Source: Dyadobacter frigoris (lineage in GTDB: Bacteria; Bacteroidota; Bacteroidia; Cytophagales; Spirosomataceae). Taken from it: a DNA stretch of 64,000 bases. The translations under genes were made by a program, and so were the position numbers. Within the stretch, counting starts at the first letter, position 1, and every line of letters begins with the position of its first letter. The stretch lies in contig NZ_SZVO01000002.1 in assembly GCF_005280585.1 (NCBI RefSeq), positions 195,005-259,004 of the forward strand, written 5' to 3'. A model generated the notes under the pieces. It was given only the letters and a program-made list of their open reading frames with translations. It ran no database searches and had not been told where the DNA came from. Shown here piece after piece: positions 54,186-63,359 of this stretch.

Positions 54186-54737
54186 ATGAAAAAGATAATC
54201 GTAGCCATGTTCGTTTTTATTGCGGCTATCTCCGCTCCGCAGGCAAATGCACAAATCAGTTTAAGTATCAATATCGGTCAACAACCTGCCTGGGGTCCTA
54301 CCGGCTATGACCATGTTGACTTCTATTATTTACCGGATATCAATGTTTATTATGACGTGGTCAGAGCGCAATATGTTTATCCAAGTGGAAATCAGTGGAT
54401 TTATGGACAAAACCTTCCTGCACGCTACCGTAATTTTGATATCTACAATAGCTACAAAGTGGTGGTAAACGAAGCCAGACCGTATCTACGTAACAGTGTA
54501 TATGTTGCCAAATATGCAAAATACAAAGGTCAGCACAACCAACAGATTATTCGTAACAGCAGAGATCAAAAATATTTCCAAAGCGCCCAGCACCCGCAAC
54601 ATCAGCAATGGGAAAAACAACAAACAAAAGTGGTTGTAAAATCAAATAACAATAATAACAACAGAAATAATAACGCAAAAAATAATAACAACGGCCGTGA
54701 TAACAGAAACGACAAAAGAGGAAATGGTAGAAATTAG
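54186..54737 (+). CDS. Secreted protein with Asn/Arg-rich tail, unknown function
   Basis: A 183-residue exported protein with signal peptide MKKIIVAMFVFIAAISAPQANA. The mature part has an aromatic-rich domain (about 30-115: PTGYDHVDFYYLPDINVYYDVVRAQYVYPSGNQWIYG, LPARYRNFDIYNSYKVVVNEARPY) that I have seen in small secreted Bacteroidota proteins without assigned role. From about 150 the chain is almost only Asn, Arg, Lys, Asp and Gly, a flexible basic tail that could bind polysaccharide or nucleic acid. Encoded AAT/AAC runs make the 3' end prone to length variation. It stands alone between two terminators. Confidence 0.75.
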   Translation: MKKIIVAMFVFIAAISAPQANAQISLSINIGQQPAWGPTGYDHVDFYYLPDINVYYDVVRAQYVYPSGNQWIYGQNLPARYRNFDIYNSYKVVVNEARPYLRNSVYVAKYAKYKGQHNQQIIRNSRDQKYFQSAQHPQHQQWEKQQTKVVVKSNNNNNNRNNNAKNNNNGRDNRNDKRGNGRN

Positions 54738-54790
54738 GATTCCGAATATCAGCTCTTTTGTTTAATCCTTTTGTCTTGCAAAATTGAAAT

Positions 54791-54827
54791 AATAAACCCT
54801 CATCTTGTAACAGGATGAGGGTTTATT
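54791..54827. terminator. Bidirectional terminator
   Basis: A perfect 14-bp stem, AATAAACCCTCATC at 54791-54804 with 54814-54827, and a 9-base loop, between the convergent secreted-protein and CPBP protease genes. A/T ends of the stem serve both strands. Confidence 0.85.
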
Positions 54828-54862
54828 GCCAATTGCTATATCGTTTCGCAAGATTATCGTTT

Positions 54863-55582
54863 TCAAAACTGAAAACATAAAAGAAAAAAATTAAACGCTG
54901 AATGAAGCAGAATTCCATATAAAAATCCATATTTAAGACGGACATAACCCAGCATAAAACCCAAAGAAGTTTGGGGAAGCGTAATGACCGGAGTTAGCAA
55001 AAGTGTAGAAAAACTTGAATCAAAATTGGTCTTATGGAGGAAACCAAAACCTATAACCGATATATAGAAAAGGACTTTATAATGTTTTTGACAAAATTCG
55101 GCCAAACGATTATTTACATTTCTATGCTCATGCAAAAAACTGTAAATCGCCCCCATTATAATCAGACTTAATCCAATAGCCAAAGAAGTATGATTATGTT
55201 CTCCAAAAAGGCCATAACCAGTCATAAATCTTTTTAAAAAATAAAATAGCCAGATACCGGAAAATGCTGCAAAATTTATTTGGGAATATTTAAGACATAG
55301 ACGAAATTGAAGTTCTTCAACAATTGGAGCATATAAACAAGCGAGTGCAATTTGATAAAACCAGGATTTCTGTCTGAAAGAATTCAAAAAAACATTTACA
55401 GGTTTTTCTATCTTGAAAATTTCAAAAAAGGCTAATATGATTAATCCTGAAACAAAACTCAGCAATAGTGCAAGCAGAAATATTCGAAAAAATTCTATCA
55501 GCCTTAGATAAAACTGATTCTTACTGGAAATAACTTTTCCACTTGATAATAAAATACCTAATTCCGAAATGATCATTTTCAT
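54863..55582 (-). CDS. CPBP family intramembrane metalloprotease
   Basis: A 239-residue polytopic membrane protein. The start is placed at ATG 55582; a GTG at 55627 would add 15 residues. The CPBP (Abi/Rce1-like) signatures are present: EELQFR in PIVEELQFRLCL (about 89-94 from the chosen start), a LHKTNF segment near 182 and HSAFNFF near 226, supplying the Glu-Glu, His and His/Asn of the metal site. Bacterial members process small peptides or act in immunity-like or maturation roles; no peptide substrate gene is seen beside it. The long hydrophobic stretches support about six membrane helices. Confidence 0.82.
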   Translation of the reverse strand: MKMIISELGILLSSGKVISSKNQFYLRLIEFFRIFLLALLLSFVSGLIILAFFEIFKIEKPVNVFLNSFRQKSWFYQIALACLYAPIVEELQFRLCLKYSQINFAAFSGIWLFYFLKRFMTGYGLFGEHNHTSLAIGLSLIIMGAIYSFLHEHRNVNNRLAEFCQKHYKVLFYISVIGFGFLHKTNFDSSFSTLLLTPVITLPQTSLGFMLGYVRLKYGFLYGILLHSAFNFFLLCFQF

Positions 55583-55658
55583 AACAACAGGATTTACAGA
55601 GGAGATAACGTTTCCGTTGTTTGACACAAATTTGAACTTCGCGTCACTGTATGAAATG

Positions 55659-55684
55659 AAAAAATCCCTCGTGAAAGGGGTTTT
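55659..55684 (-). terminator. Minus-strand terminator of the rpoN operon
   Basis: Read on the minus strand, an A-run, a short C-rich/G-rich stem (AGGGG at 55676-55680 with CCCT at 55666-55669) and six T at 55659-55664 follow the stop of the last kinase gene by about 55 bases. The stem is short, so it may be a weak terminator. Confidence 0.6.
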
Positions 55685-55736
55685 GAGTCTTAATAAAATG
55701 ATTGGTTATCATGATTAGAACCAACCTTTTTGGGAA

Positions 55737-57164
55737 TTATTTATCAGAAAAGCTAACTGTAAAAGTTGTCCCTTCCCCTACTTCCGACTGCACGTCAATA
55801 CGCCCGTGATGCGCGTGAAGAATGTTTAAAGTCGTGGCTAAACCAAGTCCCATACCATTTTTCTTGCCCGTAAAATAAGGCTCAAAAACCTTATCCATAT
55901 TTTCCTGACTGATACCGGAACCGTTGTCTGCAAAAATAACCTGTAAAGAATCTGCCTGGATTCTGGTCGTAATTCTTAAAATTCCCTTATCCTCATCCAT
56001 GGCCTCAATGGCGTTGGTAATAAGATTTAAAAACGCCATTTGTAACGAAACGGAATCCAGCGGAATGCAAAAATCCTCATCAGCATATGCTTTGGTAATT
56101 TTTATTCTTTTCAGCTGCACACGGTCGTAAGCCGTTGCAATAGCCTCGTCCAGAATATAATGAATGGATTGCTCCACAAGAACGATATCAGAAGAACTTG
56201 ACGGTTGCAGCAGCTGCGTGATCAGATCATTGATACGAGTACAATTTCGTTTTATGATCTGGGTATAAAATTTCTGGTCTTCATCCACCAATTCCATTTC
56301 CAGCTGTTCTGCCGAAAGATTTACATTGGTTAGCGGATTTCTTACTTCATGCGCCAGCATTCTGACAAGCCGGCTAGTAACAGCCAGTTTTTCAGAAAAA
56401 AGTCTTTCTCTTTCCGACTGTTTTCTGGCTGTGATATCATGCAATCTTCCCTGTACGTAAGGATTATCTTCATCCATTTCCATGGAAGCCGAAAAAACAC
56501 AATATTTTTTTTCACCATCCGTCGTGGCTATCCGAACCTCAAAATCCTGTATAGCACGATCCTCGATACCATCCCAAACCAGTCCGAAATTTACATCATC
56601 TACGATTTCAAGAATATTTTTCCCTTTTAACTCTTTTGGTAAATAACCGGTGAGCGTACAGGCAGAAGTATTAAAATCTGTAATAACGCCTTCAAGATCA
56701 CTGATAAACAGAAAGTCATTCGATTCTTCAAAAACCCTGCGGTAACGTCTTTCACTATGACGTAAAGCTTTTAAAACAGAAGTGCGTTCCAATGCATAAC
56801 GAATCGTCCGTTCCAGCTTTTCAGAATCCAGTTCGTTTTTTATCAGATAATCCACAGCTCCGAGTCGTAGCGCTTCTACGGCAATTTTGGTATCTCCTTT
56901 TCCTGTGAGAAGAATCATTGGCTCTTCACATTCGAGGGTAGTAGCTTCTTCAATCAGGTCAATTCCGTTGCGTTCACCCAACAGATAATCAAAAAAGTAT
57001 AGATCAAATTTTTTATTTTGAATAGCGTGAATCGCTTCCTTGTACGTTGCGCACCAGGTTATATCGAATTTCCAGTTAATAAGATCGTTAAAATACTCTC
57101 TGGTAAGAAAGTAATCATCTTCATCATCGTCAACAAGAAGTACTGTAATCACTTTACTGTTCAT
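55737..57164 (-). CDS. Response regulator-PAS-histidine kinase hybrid
   Basis: A 475-residue soluble protein with domains in the order receiver (1-125), PAS (about 140-250) and kinase (260-475). Receiver residues: Asp12-Asp14 pocket, phospho-acceptor Asp59 (FFDYLLG), Thr87 and Lys109. The kinase has phospho-His272 in MLAHEVRNPLTN, the NtrB-like form, and GSGISQ, GMGLGLAT in the ATP domain. An N-terminal receiver on a kinase lets an upstream phospho-signal set its activity. It is the last gene of the rpoN operon, overlapping the previous gene by 11 bases. It could receive phosphate from the PAS kinase before it and pass it to the NtrC-type activator. Confidence 0.9.
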   Translation of the reverse strand: MNSKVITVLLVDDDEDDYFLTREYFNDLINWKFDITWCATYKEAIHAIQNKKFDLYFFDYLLGERNGIDLIEEATTLECEEPMILLTGKGDTKIAVEALRLGAVDYLIKNELDSEKLERTIRYALERTSVLKALRHSERRYRRVFEESNDFLFISDLEGVITDFNTSACTLTGYLPKELKGKNILEIVDDVNFGLVWDGIEDRAIQDFEVRIATTDGEKKYCVFSASMEMDEDNPYVQGRLHDITARKQSERERLFSEKLAVTSRLVRMLAHEVRNPLTNVNLSAEQLEMELVDEDQKFYTQIIKRNCTRINDLITQLLQPSSSSDIVLVEQSIHYILDEAIATAYDRVQLKRIKITKAYADEDFCIPLDSVSLQMAFLNLITNAIEAMDEDKGILRITTRIQADSLQVIFADNGSGISQENMDKVFEPYFTGKKNGMGLGLATTLNILHAHHGRIDVQSEVGEGTTFTVSFSDK

Positions 57165-58698
57165 TAGAAATAAGTGGATAAATCTTAACTTGATTTTGGC
57201 TTACCGGAAGAATAATTTCGAAGGTTGCACCCTGGTCAGGGATGCCAAACGCTTCAATACTTCCGTGATGACCCTCAACTACTTTTTTACAAACAGAAAG
57301 ACCAATGCCTGCACCTTCATATTCCGAGCGCCCCCTTAAACGCTGAAAAATTGTAAAAATACGGGATGCATTTTCATTCGAAAATCCTATGCCGTTGTCT
57401 TTCAATGTAATTTTTATATAATTTTTCTCTGTCGGCATCTTTCTTTTCAAAACCTCCGAAACCGGTAATTCTGTTACGCGAAGCGAAATCACAGGAGCCG
57501 TTTCCGACCTTGTAAATTTCAAAGAGTTGGAAATAAGATTGATAAAAAGCTGAGACATCTGAGTCGGATTGGCGTCAATTAGCGGCAGCTTATCGATCTC
57601 CATCAGGGCGTGTTTTTGCTGAATGGTTACTTCCAGATCGCTAAGCGTACTTCTTAAAATATCATTCAGATCTGTCGGCTCAAAAACATTTGACAAACTG
57701 CTAACTCTTGAAAATTCCAGCAGATTATTAATCATTTTCTGCATACGTCTGGTCGCGCTCAAAATTCGGCTCAGATAAACCTGTTGATCCTGATCCAGAA
57801 CATCTTTTGTCTTACTTTCAAGGCGCTCTCCAAATGAAATAATTTTGCGCAGCGGTTCCTGCAAATCATGTGAAGCTACATAAGCAAACTGTTCCAGATC
57901 TTCATTGGATTTATTCAAATCACTGACTTTTCTTTCCAGTTCACTTTGTATTTCTCTAAGCGTTGTAACGTTAAAAGCCGTTCCGATAGAAATATTATGG
58001 CCCGTTACTTCATCAATCGAATTATGCCCACGGACATATAAATATTTTTCCTCACCACCCTCTGCAATAATTCTGAACTCCAAAATATAGGCATCAGTAT
58101 AGGAAAGAACATTTCTTAATTTTTCCGAGATAAACGCCACGTCATCCGGATGAATGTTCTTTTTGAAAGTAGCGCTGCTTAATTTTTCAACAGGTAAACT
58201 TTCAGGGCCGTAACCCATAAGTTTGTACATACCTTCTGTCCATTCATATCTCCCGTTTTGTATGTCCCATATCCAGCTGCCAAATTCCATTGTCTCTTCG
58301 GCTTCTGCTGATAATTTTTGCAGATATGTCAGTTGGGCTTCAACATTTCTCTCGGCAGAAATATCGGTAAGCGTATACAAATTATATTCTTTGTCAATTA
58401 CTGACTTATCGATTCTGCACCAGATACCTGATTTATTGAATTGAAAATTTACAGACCCGTTTTCTCTTAAAGCAATAAAGTCGAAATGCTCACCGCATAT
58501 CGACTTTAAAGTAAGCCCGTCAAAATCAGAAATTTCTGTCAATCCGGATGCAGCATTATTGGCATAAAAACACTCAGGATCTGCATTTGGCAACAATTCA
58601 TTACTGCTTCCGCAAACAAGAAATCCGGTTGGCGACGCACTTAATATATCATGAAAAGAAAATGGATATAACTGATTTTCCAATCTATCAAATATCAA
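57154..58698 (-). CDS. Soluble PAS-domain histidine kinase
   Basis: A 514-residue kinase without membrane helices. An N-terminal PAS-like segment (about 15-115) and a PAS domain with PAC motif (about 135-250; WTEGMYKLMGYGPESLPVE, then FRIIAEGGEEKYLYVRGHN) lead to a coiled linker and the HisKA core SNEDLEQFAYVASHDLQEPL with phospho-His277, then an HATPase domain (INLISNSLKFTRSE, GAGIGLSVCKKVVEGHHG). The core is almost identical to that of the membrane kinase at 61876-63318, so the two are paralogues. It overlaps the NtrC-type gene by 11 bases and the hybrid kinase gene by 11 bases. Confidence 0.92.
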   Translation of the reverse strand: MIFDRLENQLYPFSFHDILSASPTGFLVCGSSNELLPNADPECFYANNAASGLTEISDFDGLTLKSICGEHFDFIALRENGSVNFQFNKSGIWCRIDKSVIDKEYNLYTLTDISAERNVEAQLTYLQKLSAEAEETMEFGSWIWDIQNGRYEWTEGMYKLMGYGPESLPVEKLSSATFKKNIHPDDVAFISEKLRNVLSYTDAYILEFRIIAEGGEEKYLYVRGHNSIDEVTGHNISIGTAFNVTTLREIQSELERKVSDLNKSNEDLEQFAYVASHDLQEPLRKIISFGERLESKTKDVLDQDQQVYLSRILSATRRMQKMINNLLEFSRVSSLSNVFEPTDLNDILRSTLSDLEVTIQQKHALMEIDKLPLIDANPTQMSQLFINLISNSLKFTRSETAPVISLRVTELPVSEVLKRKMPTEKNYIKITLKDNGIGFSNENASRIFTIFQRLRGRSEYEGAGIGLSVCKKVVEGHHGSIEAFGIPDQGATFEIILPVSQNQVKIYPLISNEQ

Positions 58699-60145
58699 AT
58701 TGTTTCATCTTGTTATACAATGTTTTGCGGTCAATATTTAACAAACGTGCAGCTTTGCTTTTGTTAAAATTAACATCCCTCAAAACCTGCATGATCATAT
58801 CATATTCGGCTTCATTCGCTACTGTTTTAAGGCTTGGCTTCGTATCATCCGTATCGGCAGGTTCAAGAGTAACTGGTGCTGAAACGACAGTCGAAGGTGC
58901 AATTTCATCGTCCAGATCTTTAAGTTTGCTATGATTAACGATCTCGAAAGGAAGAGATTTTTCCTCAATAAATTCACCATCAGACAAAAGCGTTGCACGC
59001 TTGATCACGTTTTTTAGCTCCCGTAAATTACCCGGCCATGAATAATTAACGAAATCTTTCATTACCTCATCCGAAAAGCCTTTGACATTTTTGGACAATT
59101 CAGTATTCGTCGAATCCAGAAAAGTCGTTGCAAAAAGTAAAAGGTCATCTTTCCTGTTTCTTAGTGCCGGAACTTCAATTGTAAATTCGTTAAAACGATA
59201 GTAAAGATCCTCTCTGAATTTACCATTCCTGGCTGCCTCCAGCAATTTTTCATTACTCGCAACAATAATACGAACGTCAAGTTCAATTTCTTTTGAAGCA
59301 CCAATGCGACGCATTTTACGCTCCTGCACCACACGCAGCAAAGCTACCTGGATCTCATAGGACAAATTGGAAACTTCATCCAGAAATAAAGTCCCTCCGT
59401 TTGCCATTTCAAAGTGTCCGATTTTGGTTTGCAAGGCACCTGTAAAAGATCCTTTTTCATGCCCAAAAAGCTCACTACCAGCAAGCTCCTTAGAAATAGC
59501 ACCGCAATCCATCGCCACAAACGGCATGTCCCTTCTGCGTGATCTGTTATGTATTTCCTGTGCAATAGCTTCTTTACCTGAACCACTTTCTCCGTAAATA
59601 ATTACACTAAAATTGGTAGGAGCAACAAGATCAACCTGGCGAAAAAGATTGTCGGACACTTCACTTTGCCCCATTACGTACCCCGCTTTCATCTTGTGAG
59701 AAGTTTTGCGGGTAGCTTTTGGTGCAACAGAATCTGAATGGCTGCCTGAGGCTACAAATTCTGTTGCACCTGTTCTTTCAGCCTCAGCATCTGCAAGGGC
59801 TTTTTTTACAGTAACTAATATTTCATCCGGAAAAAGAGGCTTTGTGATATAATCATAAGCGCCTAGTTTCATTACGTTCACCGCAATTTTTATATCAGAA
59901 TAACCGGTGATAATCAAAACCGGTACATTCGGACGCTTCGATTTAATTGCATTCAATAGTTCAGTTCCGGTAATATCACCCAAACGAAAATCCGTCATTA
60001 CCAGATCCGGCTCGAAAGATTCAATTAACGCAAGTCCGTCTTTTCCAGTCAGCGCGGTTTCTACAATAAAATCATTCTTTGACAAAAATCTCTTTAACAA
60101 GAAGCAAATGTCCGCTTCGTCATCGACCACTACTATTTTTTTCAT
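58688..60145 (-). CDS. NtrC-family sigma-54-dependent response regulator
   Basis: A 485-residue enhancer-binding protein with receiver (1-120, phospho-acceptor Asp52 in VMTDFRLGD, Lys102 in TKPLF), AAA+ (about 155-395) and Fis-type helix-turn-helix (about 450-485, KSKAARLLNIDRKTLYNKMKQF). Walker A is GESGSGKE (185-192), Walker B GGTLFLDEVSNL (about 248-260). The sigma-54-contact loop reads GSFTGA at 232-237 instead of the usual GAFTGA. The gene starts 22 bases after rpoN and overlaps the kinase by 11 bases, so the sigma factor, its activator and two kinases form one operon. Confidence 0.95.
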   Translation of the reverse strand: MKKIVVVDDEADICFLLKRFLSKNDFIVETALTGKDGLALIESFEPDLVMTDFRLGDITGTELLNAIKSKRPNVPVLIITGYSDIKIAVNVMKLGAYDYITKPLFPDEILVTVKKALADAEAERTGATEFVASGSHSDSVAPKATRKTSHKMKAGYVMGQSEVSDNLFRQVDLVAPTNFSVIIYGESGSGKEAIAQEIHNRSRRRDMPFVAMDCGAISKELAGSELFGHEKGSFTGALQTKIGHFEMANGGTLFLDEVSNLSYEIQVALLRVVQERKMRRIGASKEIELDVRIIVASNEKLLEAARNGKFREDLYYRFNEFTIEVPALRNRKDDLLLFATTFLDSTNTELSKNVKGFSDEVMKDFVNYSWPGNLRELKNVIKRATLLSDGEFIEEKSLPFEIVNHSKLKDLDDEIAPSTVVSAPVTLEPADTDDTKPSLKTVANEAEYDMIMQVLRDVNFNKSKAARLLNIDRKTLYNKMKQFDI

Positions 60146-60167
60146 GTGGAATAAAGTGCTTTCTTAA

Positions 60168-61619
60168 TTAAATGGTAACCCGCAAACGTGCGGTTGGAAT
60201 ATTTAATTGCTCCCTGTATTTGGCTACAGTGCGACGGGCAACAGAATAACCCTTTTCTGATAACAAGTCGGTAATTTGCTGATCGTTATATGGATGTCGT
60301 TTATCTTCCGCCGCCGTAATTTCACGGATCGCTTCCTGAATTTCACGGTTTGATACTTCCGTACCATCCTCATTTGTAACACCTTCGGTAAATAAATCTT
60401 TCAACAAAACAATCCCGAAAGGTGTCTGTACATATTTATTCGTAGTAACGCGTGATACTGTGGAAATATCCATATCAATTATTTCCGCAACATCTTTGAG
60501 GATCATTGGGCGGAGTTTTTTAATATCACCCGTTTGGAAATAATCGTATTGCAGTTTTACAATCGCCCTTAATGTACTTAGCATTGTATTTTCACGCTGC
60601 TTAATGGCATCAATAAACCACTTGGCAGAATTCATTTTATTTTTCAAAAACTGATTCGTTGCCTTATCAATTTTTTGCTCTGCCATTTGAGTAAATAACT
60701 TGTTCAAACGTAACGCAGGGCTATTTCCCCAAGTTAGCTGCACTTCAATTTCGCTGTCTTCAATATAACGCAGCATGAAATCCGGCTTGATACTTTCATT
60801 GACAAGTGTATCGTTTCTAAGTCCGGATGCAGGTTTTGGATTAAGTGTAGTGATAAGCTGAATTGCCTTTTTCAAACATTCTTCATCCAGGTTTAAAACA
60901 CGCATGATCTTATCATAATTGCGCGAACCCAGTTCATCAAACGTATCCGAAACAATCTTGTGAGCCCATCCCCAAACCTCGTCCTGATTTTCAATGCGAT
61001 GAAGCTGAATAAGCAGACATTCACGCAAATCCTTGGCTGCAATCCCGGGAGGATCCAGTTGCTGGATTACTCTTAGCATCATCTCAACTTCCTCGGTATC
61101 GATGAACATGCTGTTGGCAAAAGAAATGTCATCCGCTATTACTTCACTCTCACGTCTAAGAAATCCGTCTTCGTCCAGCGAATCAAGAATAAAATCTGCG
61201 ACGAGCTGTTGTCTTTCGTCCAGTCTTAAAAAGTGAACCTGCTGTTTTAAATCATCTCTGAAACCAATAGCCTCTACCATCGGACGGGTATACAGCTCGT
61301 TATCAGCCGACTGGTTATTTGCATATGTTTTGTAGTCAGGAATATCATCATCTCTGAACTCGTCCCAGTCCTGATAATCCTGAACCGACGGATAGTCGTC
61401 TTCCCCTGAACTGCCGGCATCGTCGGCATCCTGAAATTCATCCGCTGTATCTTCTGAAGCTGTATCTTCCTTACCCTCTTCCAGTATAGGATTTTCCTCT
61501 AATTCTTCTTTAATTCTTTGCTCAAGCTCCATAGTTGTCAGGTGCAATAAATTCAGCATCTGAATCTGAAGAGGAGAATATTTAAGGGTTTGTCGTTGCG
61601 TCTGCGTTTGTCTTTGCAT
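60168..61619 (-). CDS. rpoN: RNA polymerase sigma-54 factor RpoN
   Basis: A 483-residue sigma-54. Region I is Gln-rich and starts QRQTQTQRQTLKYSPLQIQML, the activator-contact part, followed by an acidic region II (about 45-110). The core-binding and DNA-binding regions follow, ending with the RpoN box ARRTVAKYRE at 461-470. The box reads -24/-12 promoters of the GG-N10-GC type. It needs an AAA+ activator; two are encoded in this window (21588 and 58688), the second directly downstream in the same operon. The 256-base gap to the divergent kinase gene shows no clear promoter element on either strand. Confidence 0.97.
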   Translation of the reverse strand: MQRQTQTQRQTLKYSPLQIQMLNLLHLTTMELEQRIKEELEENPILEEGKEDTASEDTADEFQDADDAGSSGEDDYPSVQDYQDWDEFRDDDIPDYKTYANNQSADNELYTRPMVEAIGFRDDLKQQVHFLRLDERQQLVADFILDSLDEDGFLRRESEVIADDISFANSMFIDTEEVEMMLRVIQQLDPPGIAAKDLRECLLIQLHRIENQDEVWGWAHKIVSDTFDELGSRNYDKIMRVLNLDEECLKKAIQLITTLNPKPASGLRNDTLVNESIKPDFMLRYIEDSEIEVQLTWGNSPALRLNKLFTQMAEQKIDKATNQFLKNKMNSAKWFIDAIKQRENTMLSTLRAIVKLQYDYFQTGDIKKLRPMILKDVAEIIDMDISTVSRVTTNKYVQTPFGIVLLKDLFTEGVTNEDGTEVSNREIQEAIREITAAEDKRHPYNDQQITDLLSEKGYSVARRTVAKYREQLNIPTARLRVTI

Positions 61620-61875
61620 ATAGCAATTAATTGTAATATTAAAAGTTCTCTTTAATGATATCGTTTGAACTGAAACCTGGTATATTTCGGATCATCCCCG
61701 AAACTTAACATCAAAAGGGGCTATCTGGTATGACTTACGACATACATCTTTTAAATTTACTATACTTTATCTTAACTTACTTAACCCTGATCGGCAAAAT
61801 GCGAATATTGCGTACATATTTCCACAGACTGAGTATATTAATTCGAAATGTAGATTTTTCACACAACGCTTATTT

Positions 61876-63318
61876 ATGAAACTATCTACCCTTTCTCTCC
61901 TCAACCGAACACTTAGTGAACATTCGCTTTCCTTAATTACCAGATTCCTGTTTGGCACCTCATTGATACTAATCATTGCTCTGTCATACAGTTACAATGA
62001 AATTAACCAGGAACTTATCAATTATTCTGAAAAGGTAAATCAGACACAAAGGGTCATCAGCGGGCTTCATCAGGTTTCATCTGCAATTTATGAAACGGCT
62101 CACCATACCAACAGCTATTTATTTTTAAAAGATACCGCTTACGTTAACAAAACTCTTGCCTCGCTTGAAACGATACTTCCATTAACGCTAAAAGTAGATT
62201 CACTTGTAGCCGAAAACCGCGCACAGCGTAAAAGATTAATTGGCTTTAAGGAACATTATACTCAATTTTCCAAATACACCAACCGGTTAATAAAAGGTGG
62301 CAATTCACTAAATCCTGCAATCGTTTTTGTTATTTCAGAAAGAAAAAATGCCGAGGTGGATTCTATGGCAAAACTCGTTGTCAGTATGACCCGCGTAGAA
62401 AATCAGTTAATGTACAACCGTGTCCAGAGCCGGGAAAATTACACGGCTCAGGTTTTCAGATACAATTGGATTATTATGCTCGTGGCCATTGTTTTTCTGT
62501 CTTCTGCTTTTGTTCTTCTGGATCGTGAACTTCGGCGTAATAAATTTTACAGAGTAGATCTGGAAAATAAAATTGAAAATCTGAATCGTTCCAACAGCGA
62601 ACTTGAACAATTTGCCTATGTCGCCTCACATGATTTGCAGGAACCGTTAAGAAAGATAAGATCATTCTCAGACCGGCTTATAACGAAATACCACAATGAT
62701 GTTTCGGAAGAAATATTTATGATGCTTGGCAAAATCGATGGATCTGCGCAACGTATGCAGCTACTAATTAATGACTTGCTTTCTTTTTCAAGAATTGTAA
62801 AAATTGCAACGGAAGTAAAAATGGTTAATCTCAATACCGCATTGTCTGACGCAAGATCCAATCTTTCAGAAATGATTTTGGAAAATAAGGCTGCAATCCA
62901 TTCTGAGACATTACCTACAATTGAAGGATACGGCTCACAAATGACCCAGCTTTTTCAAAACCTGCTTTCAAATTCTATAAAATATCAACAGGAAAATATA
63001 AGGCCGGTTATTCGGATTACCTACCGTTTGGTTGAAGGGGAAATTATTCCAGGAATTAAACCTTCTCACAGCGATATTCAATTTCACCAGATCAGGATCA
63101 GCGATAACGGAATCGGCTTCAAAAGAGAATTTGCAGAAAAGATTTTTATAATTTTCAAAAGGCTCCACGGTCAACATGAATTTGCAGGGACCGGTATTGG
63201 CCTGGCTATTTGTAAAAGAGTCGTTTCAAACCACAACGGCTACATTTTCGCCGAAAGCAGTGAGGGCAACGGAGCAAGTTTTTTCATATATCTGCCAACA
63301 GAATCTTTACTTAACTAA
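61876..63318 (+). CDS. Membrane histidine kinase with CHASE3-like sensor
   Basis: A 480-residue kinase. A first membrane helix (about 22-40), a periplasmic helical domain of about 150 residues (SGLHQVSSAIYETAHHTNSYLFLKDTAYV resembles CHASE3), a second helix (about 197-216), a coiled linker and the HisKA core SELEQFAYVASHDLQEPL with phospho-His252. The ATP domain has LLSNSIKYQQEN and GTGIGLAICKRVVSNHNG. The core equals that of the soluble kinase in the rpoN operon, which is divergent from this gene with 256 bases between starts. A common response regulator partner, such as the NtrC-type activator, is possible but not shown. Confidence 0.9.
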   Translation: MKLSTLSLLNRTLSEHSLSLITRFLFGTSLILIIALSYSYNEINQELINYSEKVNQTQRVISGLHQVSSAIYETAHHTNSYLFLKDTAYVNKTLASLETILPLTLKVDSLVAENRAQRKRLIGFKEHYTQFSKYTNRLIKGGNSLNPAIVFVISERKNAEVDSMAKLVVSMTRVENQLMYNRVQSRENYTAQVFRYNWIIMLVAIVFLSSAFVLLDRELRRNKFYRVDLENKIENLNRSNSELEQFAYVASHDLQEPLRKIRSFSDRLITKYHNDVSEEIFMMLGKIDGSAQRMQLLINDLLSFSRIVKIATEVKMVNLNTALSDARSNLSEMILENKAAIHSETLPTIEGYGSQMTQLFQNLLSNSIKYQQENIRPVIRITYRLVEGEIIPGIKPSHSDIQFHQIRISDNGIGFKREFAEKIFIIFKRLHGQHEFAGTGIGLAICKRVVSNHNGYIFAESSEGNGASFFIYLPTESLLN

Positions 63319-63359
63319 TCGCTAAGACAATTTTACTTTGGCAGAAAGTCACTGTTGCC

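Noticed and set aside
57154..57164. Apparent frameshift joining two kinase frames
   Set aside because: Each frame encodes a full set of domains with its own start and stop; the 11-base overlap is ordinary translational coupling, and the same overlap occurs at 58688-58698.
61680..61735. Possible -24/-12 promoter before the divergent kinase gene
   Set aside because: CTGG words occur, but no GG is followed by GC after exactly 10 bases.
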